From Paenibacillus sp. J45TS6 (GTDB lineage Bacteria; Bacillota; Bacilli; Paenibacillales; Paenibacillaceae), in assembly GCF_018403285.1 (NCBI RefSeq), contig NZ_BOSJ01000007.1, positions 1-64,000 on the forward strand: DNA of 64,000 nucleotides. Direction: 5' to 3'. Numbering within the stretch: the first letter of the stretch is position 1; every line of letters begins with the position of its first letter. Positions 52,013-61,147 of the stretch are shown in pieces. The position numbers and the translations under genes were made by a program. The notes beneath the pieces were generated by a model. The model searched no databases. It saw only the letters and a list, made by a program, of their open reading frames with translations, and was not told where the DNA came from.

Positions 52013-52087
52013 CATTGCCGCTTAAATACGGCGTATCCCTTTTTTTAAAAAGTGTCTACTCAATAGGGTTCACTTCAAATGATCAAT

Positions 52088-52759
52088 CTATCGTCTTTTA
52101 AAATACATGGCTTTACGTTCTTCTGTCAACAGTTCCATCTGTCCGTTTTGGATAATATAGAGCGTATCGCATAGAGACTCGAGGTCCTCATAATTATGGC
52201 TCGTTAACAGCATCGTTTTGTTCTCTTCTTTTAACCTGATGATAATCTCTTTCATATCGTTGTAGGTTTGGTAATCTAGTGCGTTAAAAGGTTCATCCAG
52301 CACCAGAATATCCTGTCCTTCCATAATAGCTTGTGCTATACCAAGTTTCTGTTTCATGCCAAGGGAGTAATGGGCTACTTTTGTTTTGAGATCAGGGTCT
52401 AGTCCTACAAGTCTCATGGCGTTCTTAATTTCTATACTGCCTATTTTACGATTGATATCGGCAAGGAATTTCAGGTTTTTATATCCGCTGTAAATTCCGA
52501 TATAGCCGGGAGAGTTAATAAAGACACCTACATTCTCAGGAAAATCAATATCTTTACCCAGCCGTTTGTTCCTAACAAATACAGCACCTTGGTCGGGCGC
52601 AGTGAACCCGCAGATGATCTTGAAGAGAACTGATTTTCCGCTACCGTTCGCACCAACAATTCCGATGGTAGAACCTTTTTCAATCTCCAGATGGATATCG
52701 GATAGTACGTTAATACCATGAAAAGCTTTTGATACGCCTTCAACGCGAATCTCTGACAC
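52088..52759 (-). CDS. ABC transporter ATP-binding protein of the LytTR-controlled exporter
   Basis: This 223-residue ATPase has Walker A GANGSGKSVLFK (Ser-Val where most have Thr-Thr/Leu), signature YSLGMKQKLGIAQAI, Walker B DILVLDEPFNALDY and switch TSHNYEDLE. It is short, with almost no regulatory tail, like ATPases of bacteriocin or lantibiotic self-immunity and of NatA-like systems. It is the last gene of the three-gene operon, 48 bp behind the large permease. Confidence 0.92.
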   Translation of the reverse strand: MSEIRVEGVSKAFHGINVLSDIHLEIEKGSTIGIVGANGSGKSVLFKIICGFTAPDQGAVFVRNKRLGKDIDFPENVGVFINSPGYIGIYSGYKNLKFLADINRKIGSIEIKNAMRLVGLDPDLKTKVAHYSLGMKQKLGIAQAIMEGQDILVLDEPFNALDYQTYNDMKEIIIRLKEENKTMLLTSHNYEDLESLCDTLYIIQNGQMELLTEERKAMYFKRR

Positions 52760-52807
52760 TTTATATCACCTCTTCGTTGTTTTTATTTTTCATTTGGTGC
52801 ACTTATT

Positions 52808-54370
52808 CTACTGAAAGCGTTTCTTGTACCCAAAGAGGAGTACATATAGGCTTGGTATGATGACAAGGCTCCCAAGCAGGAGCATGATTATTTTACCCGG
52901 CAGCCCAGGAATAGAAGAATCAGCGAGTGCTGTGAAATTGAGATTTTGTGCAAGACTCGATAAGCCGACTGGAATATAAGTTGTCCATGAAAAAGGAAAT
53001 AAGTATAGAGCATACATTACTAAAATACCGATGAAGGCAACGATGATGTGTCGGGTCCATAGAAAGATAACAAATAGGAATAGGAACTGAAATAACAGAT
53101 CAAGTAGTTTGGATCCTATAAGATACAGCATAAGTTCATTCATACCGATCGATAGACCCGGAATAAGGGTGCCTTCACCCGCAGGGAATCCCCCGACATT
53201 TGCTAGAAGCAGAAGCCCGCCAGTTAGCAATAGTGTATACATGAGTAAGAAGAGAGTGCTGACTCCAAATATTGCGGCTCCCCAGTGCCATTTTGAACGC
53301 AGACGTATCGTTAGTAAAATGCTGTGATCTTTTTTCTCGTTCTCTAGAAAATGGGCGAGCAGATAAATGGGTACCCCGTTGATCAGGATCATCGCAATCC
53401 AATCCAGCATGTTCATATATCCATGTCCATGTCCCCAGAAGGCATAGATTAAGTAATCAGTTTGTGTACTATTCGGCATAGTCTGTACTTGTAGCAGTTT
53501 CCATAGTCCAAACCCTATAACGAATGCAAGAAGAATAGCCCCATTTTTAGCTGAAAAGAGCTGAGCACCGTAGTAAGAAGTAATACCGCTTGGTATTCGT
53601 AGGGCTATTTTCCATTCAGGACGCTTATTCCAGTGTTTCTTAATCACATAAGCTGTAACTCCGGCAATCATAGCCAGTGTTATCAAGCTGATTTGCAATC
53701 CATAAGGGTACGTTAGATTGTACATAAAGATAATGTAGTTATTAATAAAGATGAAAGGAATTCGGGTGAGTCCTGTAATTTTGGATTTCATGGCAAACAC
53801 CATTAGAAAATAAAGTGTAATGATAAGGATTGCGAATGTCCTTTTCTCCAGAAAGTGATGGAGTGCCCAGAAAAAAATACTAAGTATACTGAGTCCCATT
53901 ATCATGTAAAGTGTGGTTACGATCGCAGCTTGCCATGGATAATGAAAATAGTGACTTAGCATAATCAGCACTTCAAGTGACGAATTTTGCGAATCAGGTG
54001 AAGGAAAAATAGAGTTTACCTCCAGCCCGATCCCAACAACCAGAAACACGACAAGTTGAAGCAGAACAAAAATGGACACATTCATAGTTATAGCGGCTGC
54101 TTTCGCGATAAAATAATACGCAAACTTCTTGGAACGAATCAGTACATACTCCATATCCATTTCTAGATGGGTAAACAGGATGTAGAGAAACACAGGAACC
54201 ATAAAAAAAGTAATGTAGTAATGATCAGACAGCATAGATAGCACAAAGCTATCGTAAGACTGTGAGAATCCTCGGCGTTTCGCAAGGCTGAATAGAGTAC
54301 ATCCGAGCATCAGGAATAGGAGTCTCAAAGATAAAAAACGACGAATATCTCTTAGAAAAATAGCTCTCAT
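52808..54370 (-). CDS. Large membrane subunit of the ABC exporter
   Basis: This 520-residue integral membrane protein has about twelve helices, seemingly two ABC-2-like halves of about 260 residues, each starting with a short cytoplasmic helix. No conserved enzymatic motif is visible. It lies between a smaller permease (12 bp upstream) and the ATPase, so it is a transport subunit. A double-length permease next to a single-length one is an uncommon arrangement. The family is not recognised, and the call rests on topology and context. Confidence 0.7.
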   Translation of the reverse strand: MRAIFLRDIRRFLSLRLLFLMLGCTLFSLAKRRGFSQSYDSFVLSMLSDHYYITFFMVPVFLYILFTHLEMDMEYVLIRSKKFAYYFIAKAAAITMNVSIFVLLQLVVFLVVGIGLEVNSIFPSPDSQNSSLEVLIMLSHYFHYPWQAAIVTTLYMIMGLSILSIFFWALHHFLEKRTFAILIITLYFLMVFAMKSKITGLTRIPFIFINNYIIFMYNLTYPYGLQISLITLAMIAGVTAYVIKKHWNKRPEWKIALRIPSGITSYYGAQLFSAKNGAILLAFVIGFGLWKLLQVQTMPNSTQTDYLIYAFWGHGHGYMNMLDWIAMILINGVPIYLLAHFLENEKKDHSILLTIRLRSKWHWGAAIFGVSTLFLLMYTLLLTGGLLLLANVGGFPAGEGTLIPGLSIGMNELMLYLIGSKLLDLLFQFLFLFVIFLWTRHIIVAFIGILVMYALYLFPFSWTTYIPVGLSSLAQNLNFTALADSSIPGLPGKIIMLLLGSLVIIPSLYVLLFGYKKRFQ

Positions 54371-54382
54371 ACGGAATCCCTC

Positions 54383-55192
54383 CTACGACGGATAGACCGT
54401 AATTTTTTTGATTTTTCTACAATATAATGCAATGAATGCTGTGAAGAGCAGAGCAAGTAGTGGTCCGATCAAGAGCGGCCAATATCCGTATTTGGCTGTA
54501 TCGTAAAATTCAGGGCTAAAACTAAGATAGATTCGGTAGATTCTAAGAGAGTTTCTAAGAGGCTGAATCTGAAAGATGAAATTCTCCATAATGACATAGA
54601 TGAAGGGTCCTGTAAGAATAATAAATATATTGCTGATAAATAGAGACAAGATAAAGCCAAGCGTGGCAATAATCGCTGATAATAACCCTTGCCATAAACT
54701 AAGTAAAAATCCATAAGTTAAGGGATGATGTACAAACATGGCCCCCATGAAATGCTGACTTTCCAGCCTGGGCATGAGCTCTCCCGTATCTGGATTTATC
54801 AAACCATACTCGGGTACAATGTTAGGTTTAATATAGAGAGCTGTAATGACACCGATGAACATAGCAACGAACATGATCAGAAATGAACTACTTGCAACGA
54901 CGATCCATTTGGATAACAGATAGCGGCTTTTTTTCACTCTTGGAAGAGTGTACATTAAAAACTGATCTTTCCTCTCAAAATACATCAGCCAGCCTACAGG
55001 GAGAACGGAGATCAAGGGAAATAGAAAAACGATGATGGCAATTCCCACTTCCCAAGCTTCTAAATCATGTTCAAGCGAGTAGCTTTTATATATTGTTCCG
55101 CTCAAAATAGCAATAGTTATGGTGAGACCCACCATACTAAGAAGAACAGGCCATCGCAGCTTTCTCCACTCCAAAAGCAATAAATTCTTCAT
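54383..55192 (-). CDS. ABC-2 type permease subunit
   Basis: This 269-residue permease has six predicted helices. The start MKNLLLLEWRKLRWPVLLSM with a cytoplasmic basic helix, and the segment YTLPRVKKSRYLLSKWIVVA after helix 2, are typical of ABC-2 permeases of the NatB/BcrB kind. It is the first gene of the operon, read from a strong promoter at 55217-55245 with only a short leader and an AAGGAGGT ribosome binding site. Confidence 0.82.
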   Translation of the reverse strand: MKNLLLLEWRKLRWPVLLSMVGLTITIAILSGTIYKSYSLEHDLEAWEVGIAIIVFLFPLISVLPVGWLMYFERKDQFLMYTLPRVKKSRYLLSKWIVVASSSFLIMFVAMFIGVITALYIKPNIVPEYGLINPDTGELMPRLESQHFMGAMFVHHPLTYGFLLSLWQGLLSAIIATLGFILSLFISNIFIILTGPFIYVIMENFIFQIQPLRNSLRIYRIYLSFSPEFYDTAKYGYWPLLIGPLLALLFTAFIALYCRKIKKITVYPS

Positions 55193-55216
55193 GCGCTTAC
55201 CTCCTTAAGTGTCTAC

Positions 55217-55285
55217 AATATAGCTTGTCCACAGATCAGGTTCAATAGATTAGGAACAAACAAGGGTTTTACAGGAATGAACGTT
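55217..55285 (-). promoter_or_regulatory. LytTR operator and promoter of the ABC exporter operon
   Basis: On the minus strand TTGAAC (55240-55245) and TATATT (55217-55222) are spaced by 17 bp. Upstream lie two direct repeats: AACGTTCAT (55277-55285), a full match to the LytTR consensus [TA][AC][CA]GTTN[AG][TG], and CTTGTTTGT (55256-55264), which matches the GTTN[AG][TG] core. Their centres are exactly 21 bp apart, the spacing used by LytTR dimers, and the nearer one is about 10 bp from the -35 box. Confidence 0.65.
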
Positions 55286-55310
55286 TTTCGTTCCCGTAAA
55301 ACCCTTGTTT
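55258..55310. terminator. Long palindrome between the kinase gene and the ABC operon
   Basis: A 15-bp perfect inverted repeat (AAACAAGGGTTTTAC 55258-55272 / GTAAAACCCTTGTTT 55296-55310) lies just after the kinase stop on the minus strand. It probably terminates the kinase transcript weakly and overlaps the LytTR repeats. Confidence 0.7.
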
Positions 55311-55324
55311 ATGCTTTAACATTT

Positions 55325-56638
55325 CTATGGAATTTGAACACCAATGCAGAGATAAGGGATCCCTTCTATTTCTATATTACGTGTAATGATTTTTCCTTTT
55401 TGCTGTAAAACAATCTGCTTCACATTATATAAGCCATATCCGCGATTGCCGTGTGCCTGACTTTTGGTGGTATACCCCTTTGAGAACATTTGCATGAGTT
55501 GTGTACTAGATTTAGGTGGGTGAGGGTTCATGACGGTAATTTCCGTAAAGGATTTTTCTTGATTCCGTGTAACACTAACAACGATCTCATCTCCCGGGTA
55601 GGAAGCTTCGATTGCATTATCAATCAGAACACCCAAGATTTCAACCAACTGATGCTCCTCGGTCTGCACCTGAGAAAATAGGGTATGAACATGCGGCGTC
55701 AGTGTTATCTTCTTAAGCTCAGCAATCTTTATTTTAGTATACAGAAACCCGCCGATGACTTTACTATCAAGCTGTAGGATTTCACGTATCTCGGTTTGCA
55801 TCATGACATCTTTTGTATAGGCCGTAATTTGGGAGCGGACTTCTGGAAGAGAGGGAGCCGTCTCCACAATGCTGTGAATAGCTAGCAACTTATTATGAAA
55901 CTCATGTTGTCTTGCCCTCACCTCGGATACCAGTTCATCAATGACGGGGAGGTATTGTTCTATGGCAGAGACTCTTTTTTCATGACGGGATCGTTTATTC
56001 TGCTCGTAAATAATCCAGAGATTCATGCTGATGACGAGGGAGAAGATAATCAGAATGAACAACAAATTCTGAGTCACAAATGAGGTTTCAAAATTCGCAT
56101 AAGTTATCATCACAAAGACGACTAGCGCAGACTGAATCAACATTATTTTGGTAAATACGCCGCTATAATCTCCAAGAAAAGAATTTCCTCTTTTGATGAT
56201 GAGAACATAGTAGATCACTAACGCTATAAACAGCGTGCCCCCTCGGTGGACATAAGGGAATAACGCTGCCTCTTGATCTATTACGAATTCTGTAGCAGCA
56301 ATGCTAAACGTACGAATCAGAATCCAGGTTAGGAAACTGAGGAACGTCACCACGATCGTTTTCATATCGGATAAGGGCTGAATTAGAGAACTGTTGAGGA
56401 TTAAGACACCTAGGAATAGCAAAAATAACAGTAAGGGATTATTCACAGGCAACAAATCATAATTGTTGATCTCAAATCCTGGAATGCTCGAGCCTTGATA
56501 TCGAAATAATACGCATAGTCCATGAAAGCAAAGGAACCACATTAGGACTTTTTTTTCAAGCCGAAGCGGCTGTCCCGCCAGTGCATAACAGAGTACAAGC
56601 ATAATAATGGTGTCGAGCAGAATTTGAAAATAAATCAT
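55325..56638 (-). CDS. Membrane sensor histidine kinase (GHKL type, LytTR partner)
   Basis: This 437-residue kinase has about six or seven N-terminal membrane helices (residues 1-210). A short linker leads to the phospho-acceptor motif (RARQHEFHNKLLAIHSIV, similar to the H-box of CitA/DcuS-type kinases). A GHKL ATPase domain follows (VEILGVLIDNAIEASY with the N-box, and GNRGYGLYNVKQIV). It overlaps the response regulator by 4 bp. The multi-helix sensor without an extracellular domain fits the intramembrane-sensing or AgrC-like class, which often senses peptides or membrane perturbation. Confidence 0.9.
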   Translation of the reverse strand: MIYFQILLDTIIMLVLCYALAGQPLRLEKKVLMWFLCFHGLCVLFRYQGSSIPGFEINNYDLLPVNNPLLLFLLFLGVLILNSSLIQPLSDMKTIVVTFLSFLTWILIRTFSIAATEFVIDQEAALFPYVHRGGTLFIALVIYYVLIIKRGNSFLGDYSGVFTKIMLIQSALVVFVMITYANFETSFVTQNLLFILIIFSLVISMNLWIIYEQNKRSRHEKRVSAIEQYLPVIDELVSEVRARQHEFHNKLLAIHSIVETAPSLPEVRSQITAYTKDVMMQTEIREILQLDSKVIGGFLYTKIKIAELKKITLTPHVHTLFSQVQTEEHQLVEILGVLIDNAIEASYPGDEIVVSVTRNQEKSFTEITVMNPHPPKSSTQLMQMFSKGYTTKSQAHGNRGYGLYNVKQIVLQQKGKIITRNIEIEGIPYLCIGVQIP

Positions 56639-57372
56639 ACGCTGCCTCTGTTCATCAGCGCGTCTCTGAATTTATTGCCAATTGGTATGGCTGAATTTAT
56701 ACCCGTCAGTTCTACAAAGCCTTCGGACTTATCAATTTTAGAAATATACGAAGTGTTAATAATATAACTTTTATGACACTGAACGAAAGTGCCATTACCG
56801 AGCATTTCCTTCATTTTTTTAAGAGATAATCCCGAAATGCGGTCAGATCTGATGGAGCTTTCTTGTGCAGACTTCACATGCAGTTCTAGATGTTTACCGA
56901 ATGATTCAATGTATACAATAAGATCTTGTTCATATTCGAAGATATGACTCTTTTGTTCGATATGTAGCATTTTAGGTTTCACGCGTTGCTCTAAGGCAAA
57001 ATGCTGGCTGTACCGGATGGTATCATGCAGTACGTTTATCACTTCCTCCTTCGTAAAAGGCTTGATCAAAAAGCTGTAGCATTTGATTTGCCGATATGCA
57101 GTCAGCTCCTCATTCGCAAGCGCAGTTGCAAATACGATAGGTGTATATGAATAACGTTCCATGGAACGGAGTTCATGAGCTAGCAGTGTCCCTTTGTAAT
57201 CTTCTAACTGAATGTCCAGAATAAATAGATCTATTGCTCGGTTGCGGGCGATGTTGAGCGCCTCGCTGGACCTCCCTGTTGTATAAATATCAGCGGAAGG
57301 AGAGACTTCCTGAACACAGGAGATAAGCAGCTTTTCAATATGGGGTTCATCTTCGGCAATGAGGATATTCAA
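56635..57372 (-). CDS. LytTR-family response regulator
   Basis: This 245-residue regulator has a receiver domain (residues 1-125, acidic pocket EDE at 7-9, phospho-acceptor D53 in LFILDIQLED, Lys in FLIKPFTKEE). The C-terminal LytTR DNA-binding domain spans residues about 140-240 (IVYIESFGKHLELHVKS, FVQCHKSYIINTSYISKI, IPIGNKFRDAL). It is coupled to the kinase gene. The LytTR-type direct repeats upstream of the adjacent ABC operon are the obvious target. One further single match to the LytTR box (TACGTTAGT) lies in the 83 bp upstream of this gene. Confidence 0.93.
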   Translation of the reverse strand: MNILIAEDEPHIEKLLISCVQEVSPSADIYTTGRSSEALNIARNRAIDLFILDIQLEDYKGTLLAHELRSMERYSYTPIVFATALANEELTAYRQIKCYSFLIKPFTKEEVINVLHDTIRYSQHFALEQRVKPKMLHIEQKSHIFEYEQDLIVYIESFGKHLELHVKSAQESSIRSDRISGLSLKKMKEMLGNGTFVQCHKSYIINTSYISKIDKSEGFVELTGINSAIPIGNKFRDALMNRGSV

Positions 57373-57455
57373 GGGACTACCTCCTTTTACTTCTTGATAC
57401 TAACGTATCCATTGTAAACAAGAGATACGTAGAAGCAAAGGGATACCCCCTTTTT

Positions 57456-57944
57456 TTACCCAAGAGGTACAACGATAAGGACTACAAAAGCAATGATGAT
57501 CAACCCGGATAAAGCATAGAAGGGGGATTTACTAAGATTCTTGTGCCGGGCCCACACACCATAGGAGCAGACCACTCCAATACCCGAGAAGAATAGTAAA
57601 AAGAGCAGACCTTCTGGAGAGATAAGTGAGGAGATCTCCGCATAGCTAAACATTCCTGCACCAAGTGTAAACAGAGCAGCGGGCAGAATACCAACCAGAA
57701 TAAACAGCACCGTCTGGGTGAGTAGATTATAGATACGTAAGGAGCGGAGAAGGATGATGGATAGTAGATATAACAAGATTCCTACGGTGAAGAAGGTAGG
57801 GATGGACCAAGTTAGAAGAGCTGACAGTTCTTGCTGACTAAGCGGCTCCTGGTAGAAGAATCGCAGTACAGCTGTATAGAGGGTAGGTCCGGAGAGATAT
57901 CCGATGATAGCTACCCACAGATAGTACAAAACAGAGCGGCTCAT
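57456..57944 (-). CDS. Multi-pass membrane protein of unknown function
   Basis: This 162-residue protein has about five hydrophobic helices and almost no soluble part (for example LYYLWVAIIGYLSGPTLYT and LSGLIIIAFVVLIVVPLG). It is not recognised. AGGTAG precedes the ATG, 14 bp after the lipoprotein stop, so the two genes are co-transcribed. Both precede the two-component system on the same strand and may be accessory to it or to the exporter. Confidence 0.6.
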   Translation of the reverse strand: MSRSVLYYLWVAIIGYLSGPTLYTAVLRFFYQEPLSQQELSALLTWSIPTFFTVGILLYLLSIILLRSLRIYNLLTQTVLFILVGILPAALFTLGAGMFSYAEISSLISPEGLLFLLFFSGIGVVCSYGVWARHKNLSKSPFYALSGLIIIAFVVLIVVPLG

Positions 57945-57958
57945 ATAATCTACCTTTC

Positions 57959-58456
57959 TTAATTATCTATATTTTCGTCAATGATCGATATTAGATCCTC
58001 GAAGTTGTACACATCATTGTTTACTTTCCATTCATTTTCTTCCTTTAATAATGTAATAATCCCTTCAAGTTCAATTTTTTCTTTGGCAAATGACATAAGA
58101 CCGGAATACTCGAGTTCTATTTCATTCTCCGACTGATTTTTCGAGGTGAATTTCAAATCACTTACCACAACTTTGCTTTCTTTGATCTTTGCAATGAGGA
58201 GTGAACGAGAATACACTCGGCTCATCTTATTTGATTCAAAGAATTTAGTGTTCGTCAGCGGTTTAATAGCCTCTTCCTTGGCTTCAATAGCCTCCATTGA
58301 TATTTCTCCATTTGGTTTTGGTTGATTGGCTTCAAGCTCGGCGATTTTATATACTTTAGCTACTTTTATCGCTTCGTCTAAATCTCTATCATTAGATGTG
58401 CAGGCAGACAGGATGAGAGTGAACAAAAGAATCAGGACGGTAAATGACATACGCAT
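57959..58456 (-). CDS. Small lipoprotein of unknown function
   Basis: This 165-residue lipoprotein has signal FTVLILLFTLILSAC with the lipidated cysteine at residue 19. A hydrophilic, Glu/Lys-rich mature part follows, looking like a helix plus beta-sheet fold (NEIELEYSGLMSFAKEKIEL, then GIITLLKEENEWKVNNDVYN, a pattern seen in NTF2-like or DUF-type secreted proteins). AAAAGGAGG precedes the ATG. It is the first gene of a pair with the multi-pass membrane protein. Confidence 0.7.
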   Translation of the reverse strand: MRMSFTVLILLFTLILSACTSNDRDLDEAIKVAKVYKIAELEANQPKPNGEISMEAIEAKEEAIKPLTNTKFFESNKMSRVYSRSLLIAKIKESKVVVSDLKFTSKNQSENEIELEYSGLMSFAKEKIELEGIITLLKEENEWKVNNDVYNFEDLISIIDENIDN

Positions 58457-58721
58457 CAGTTTTCCTCCTTTTAATGAGTTGTGAAGTTGATTCTATCAAT
58501 AACACTCTACCATAATTATACATACTATAAATATCTTCGTTATTTATAGTGCCTTAAATAGATTGTTTATTTGCCATATTAGAAATGGAACGATTGCCTT
58601 GAGGACCTCTTAACATCTTTGCTTATAGTGTATTTTTATAGCGACAACAAAGATTACGTCATATGATTAGTTACATACTGTTTCTTACTACTAGAGCATC
58701 TTCGCTATAAGGAGGATATTT

Positions 58722-59603
58722 ATGAACATTCCCAAAGGTACCTATGGTTTTCGATTCGCCGAAGATAAGGAGCTTCAGCTGTGCGTGTTATTTGCAGCCG
58801 GTTATGATTCGATCACCGATCCTTCTTATCATTGGGACGGACAGAAGCGGACCGATGGGCCTCTCCTGCTGTTCCAGTATACGATTAATGGCGAAGGGGT
58901 ATATGAGTCTGGGAACCAAACTCACCATATCACCGCTGGACAAGCTTTTCTCGCTGAAATTCCAGGACCTCACCGCTATTATTATCACCCGAAATCAAAA
59001 GAGCCTTGGGATTTTCTATTCCTGCTATTCCGGCCCAATCTGATCTTACCCCACTGGCGTAAGTTTATGGGTGAAGCGGGGGAGACACTGCATCTGCCTA
59101 TGGATTGTGCGCCTGTTCGGATATTACAAATGATCGTGGCGGATGCGGCAGCGGGCAGAATTACCGATCCCTTGATCGCATCGTCTTGCGTCTATCAGTT
59201 CATGACAGAACTAGCTAGACTGCAGGTAACAACTTTGCGGAACAGGGACAACTGGCCTGAAAATGTAAGGTATGCAGCTGAATTTATTGAAGCCAATTAT
59301 TCACAGATGATCAGTATCGATCAGCTATCCGAGTATGTCTCTCTGTCGAAATATCACTTGATCCGCCGATTTTCGGCTAGCACGGGCCTGACGCCAGGTG
59401 CTTATTTGACGCGTGTCCGTACGGAGAAAGCGATGGAGCTGCTTCGGGGAACTGACCTTAGCATGGAGGCGATTGCCGATCGGATTGGTTACTCGAGCGG
59501 AAGTTATTTCATTAAAGCGTTTCGCAGCGTGGCAGGCCTTACACCAGGAGAATTTCGAAGTGGGGGCGACTGCCTTGCTTATCGCAAATTATTTTTTGAC
59601 TGA
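58722..59603 (+). CDS. AraC-family transcriptional regulator
   Basis: This 293-residue regulator has an N-terminal cupin-like ligand domain (residues about 10-150; FQYTINGEGVYESGNQTHHI and LAEIPGPHRYYYH) and two C-terminal AraC helix-turn-helices. The first is ISIDQLSEYVSLSKYHLIRR and the second is MEAIADRIGYSSGSYFIKAF, followed by the family signature ending GLTPGEFR. It probably activates the alpha-galactosidase gene 108 bp downstream in response to a galactoside. GGAGGA precedes the ATG. Confidence 0.92.
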   Translation: MNIPKGTYGFRFAEDKELQLCVLFAAGYDSITDPSYHWDGQKRTDGPLLLFQYTINGEGVYESGNQTHHITAGQAFLAEIPGPHRYYYHPKSKEPWDFLFLLFRPNLILPHWRKFMGEAGETLHLPMDCAPVRILQMIVADAAAGRITDPLIASSCVYQFMTELARLQVTTLRNRDNWPENVRYAAEFIEANYSQMISIDQLSEYVSLSKYHLIRRFSASTGLTPGAYLTRVRTEKAMELLRGTDLSMEAIADRIGYSSGSYFIKAFRSVAGLTPGEFRSGGDCLAYRKLFFD

Positions 59604-59711
59604 CCGCAATATTTTACTATCCGGCTTTCAAGATTACTATAGATATTGCTAATCTCCTTTACTATGCTAAACATAGCAAGAGCAATATTAATCAGTAAAG
59701 GAGCTTTTAAA

Positions 59712-60992
59712 ATGGATCATAAGCTTGCAGCGCCTACGCCGCCGCTTGGCTGGAATAGTTGGGATTGCTACGGTGCAGCCGTAACAGAAGAGGAAATTCG
59801 GGGCAATGCGGAATACATGGCACAGTATCTCAAAGCATACGGATGGAGCTACATTACCGTCGACATTCAGTGGTACGAGCCTCATGCGAACTCCTCACAA
59901 TACCGGCCGTTTGTTCCACTCGTAATGGATGAATATTCCCGGCTCATGCCTGCTGAGAACCGCTTCCCCTCTGCGGCAGGCGGACAAGGATTTAAGCCGT
60001 TAGCCGATTATGTACACAGCCTTGGACTTAAATTTGGTATTCATATTATGCGCGGCATACCTCGGCAAGCGGCCCATGCTGGCACTTCCATTCTCGGTAC
60101 GACGGCGACCGCACGGGATATTGCGCATACGAACTCGATCTGTCCATGGAATACGGATATGTATGGCGTGGATGCTTCGAAGGAAGGGGCACAAGCTTAT
60201 TACAATTCTCTCTTTGAATTGTACGCAGAGTGGGGCGTTGACTTGGTAAAGGTGGATGATATTGCAGCTTCCAGGCTCTATGACACCCATCAGCCGGAGA
60301 TCGCTATGATTGCAAAAGCGATCGAACACAGCGGTCGGTCCATGGTGTTAAGCCTATCTCCTGGGCCTGCTCCGGTGGAATATGCAGAGTTTTTTACCTC
60401 GCATGCGAACATGTGGCGTGTCACAGATGACTTTTGGGATCAGTGGCCGCTCCTTTTGGATATGTTCGATCGGTGCCGGGCATGGCAGGGCATACCAGAG
60501 GCAGGTTCCTGGCCTGACTGCGACATGCTGCCGCTCGGTCACATCGGCATTCGCTCGGTGGATGGCGGAGGGGCGGACCGCTGGACCCGATTTACACGCG
60601 ACGAACAGTTAACAATGATGTCGCTTTGGAGCATCTTCCGCTCACCGCTCATCTTTGGCGGCGAATTACGGGACTGCGACGACTGGACACTATCGCTGCT
60701 TACGAACCGTGAGGTTCTGCGCATGCATCAGGAGAGCCGCGGAGCCAAAGAAGCATTACACCAAGGAGATCTCATCGTCTGGACGGCCGAAGGCACCGAA
60801 GGCACTCGCTACGCTGCCCTATTTAATATCGGTGAGAGCCTGCTTCCGCTAGACTTAGATATTAAGCAAATTGGCCTGGGAGGCAGCACTGCTGGCACTG
60901 AACTGTGGAGCGGAGCACCAGCGGAACTTACGGCAGGTGTGCTTCAGGCCACTGTGCCGCCGCATGGGGTACGTCTCTATCGGTTCTATTAA
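59712..60992 (+). CDS. Alpha-galactosidase, glycoside hydrolase family 27
   Basis: This 426-residue cytoplasmic GH27 enzyme has a TIM barrel with PPLGWNSWDCYGAAVTEEEI at the start and the nucleophile Asp in VDLVKVDDIA. The acid/base Asp lies in MWRVTDDFWDQWPL, followed by a beta-sandwich C-terminal domain (VWTAEGTEGTRYAALFNIG). ATG 59712 follows AAAGGAG by 8 bp; an in-frame ATG at 59646 has no such site. Members release terminal alpha-galactose or related sugars. The enzyme is probably controlled by the AraC protein encoded upstream. Confidence 0.9.
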   Translation: MDHKLAAPTPPLGWNSWDCYGAAVTEEEIRGNAEYMAQYLKAYGWSYITVDIQWYEPHANSSQYRPFVPLVMDEYSRLMPAENRFPSAAGGQGFKPLADYVHSLGLKFGIHIMRGIPRQAAHAGTSILGTTATARDIAHTNSICPWNTDMYGVDASKEGAQAYYNSLFELYAEWGVDLVKVDDIAASRLYDTHQPEIAMIAKAIEHSGRSMVLSLSPGPAPVEYAEFFTSHANMWRVTDDFWDQWPLLLDMFDRCRAWQGIPEAGSWPDCDMLPLGHIGIRSVDGGGADRWTRFTRDEQLTMMSLWSIFRSPLIFGGELRDCDDWTLSLLTNREVLRMHQESRGAKEALHQGDLIVWTAEGTEGTRYAALFNIGESLLPLDLDIKQIGLGGSTAGTELWSGAPAELTAGVLQATVPPHGVRLYRFY

Positions 60993-60999
60993 GAATATT

Positions 61000-61040
61000 A
61001 ATAAAGAGATCTGCCCGTGATGGACAGATCTCTTTATTGT
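61000..61040 (+). terminator. Terminator of the GH27 gene
   Basis: A 14-bp perfect stem (AATAAAGAGATCTG / CAGATCTCTTTATT) closes the transcript 8 bp after the stop. Another perfect 11-bp hairpin, GGGCAAAGAGT / ACTCTTTGCCC (61074-61107), lies nearer the convergent minus-strand genes. Confidence 0.85.
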
Positions 61041-61147
61041 ATCTACAAATGTTCACGGCGAAGTTGACGAAAGGGGCAAAGAGTGATTCGCTTGAGACTC
61101 TTTGCCCAAATAGCACGCCTAAAAGCCAGCATCCTAATATGGTTTCC

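Noticed and set aside
51910-52061. Full insertion sequence between glpX and the ABC operon
   Set aside because: There is no transposase fragment in the 150 bp; only short inverted arms are present, both also explained as parts of terminators.
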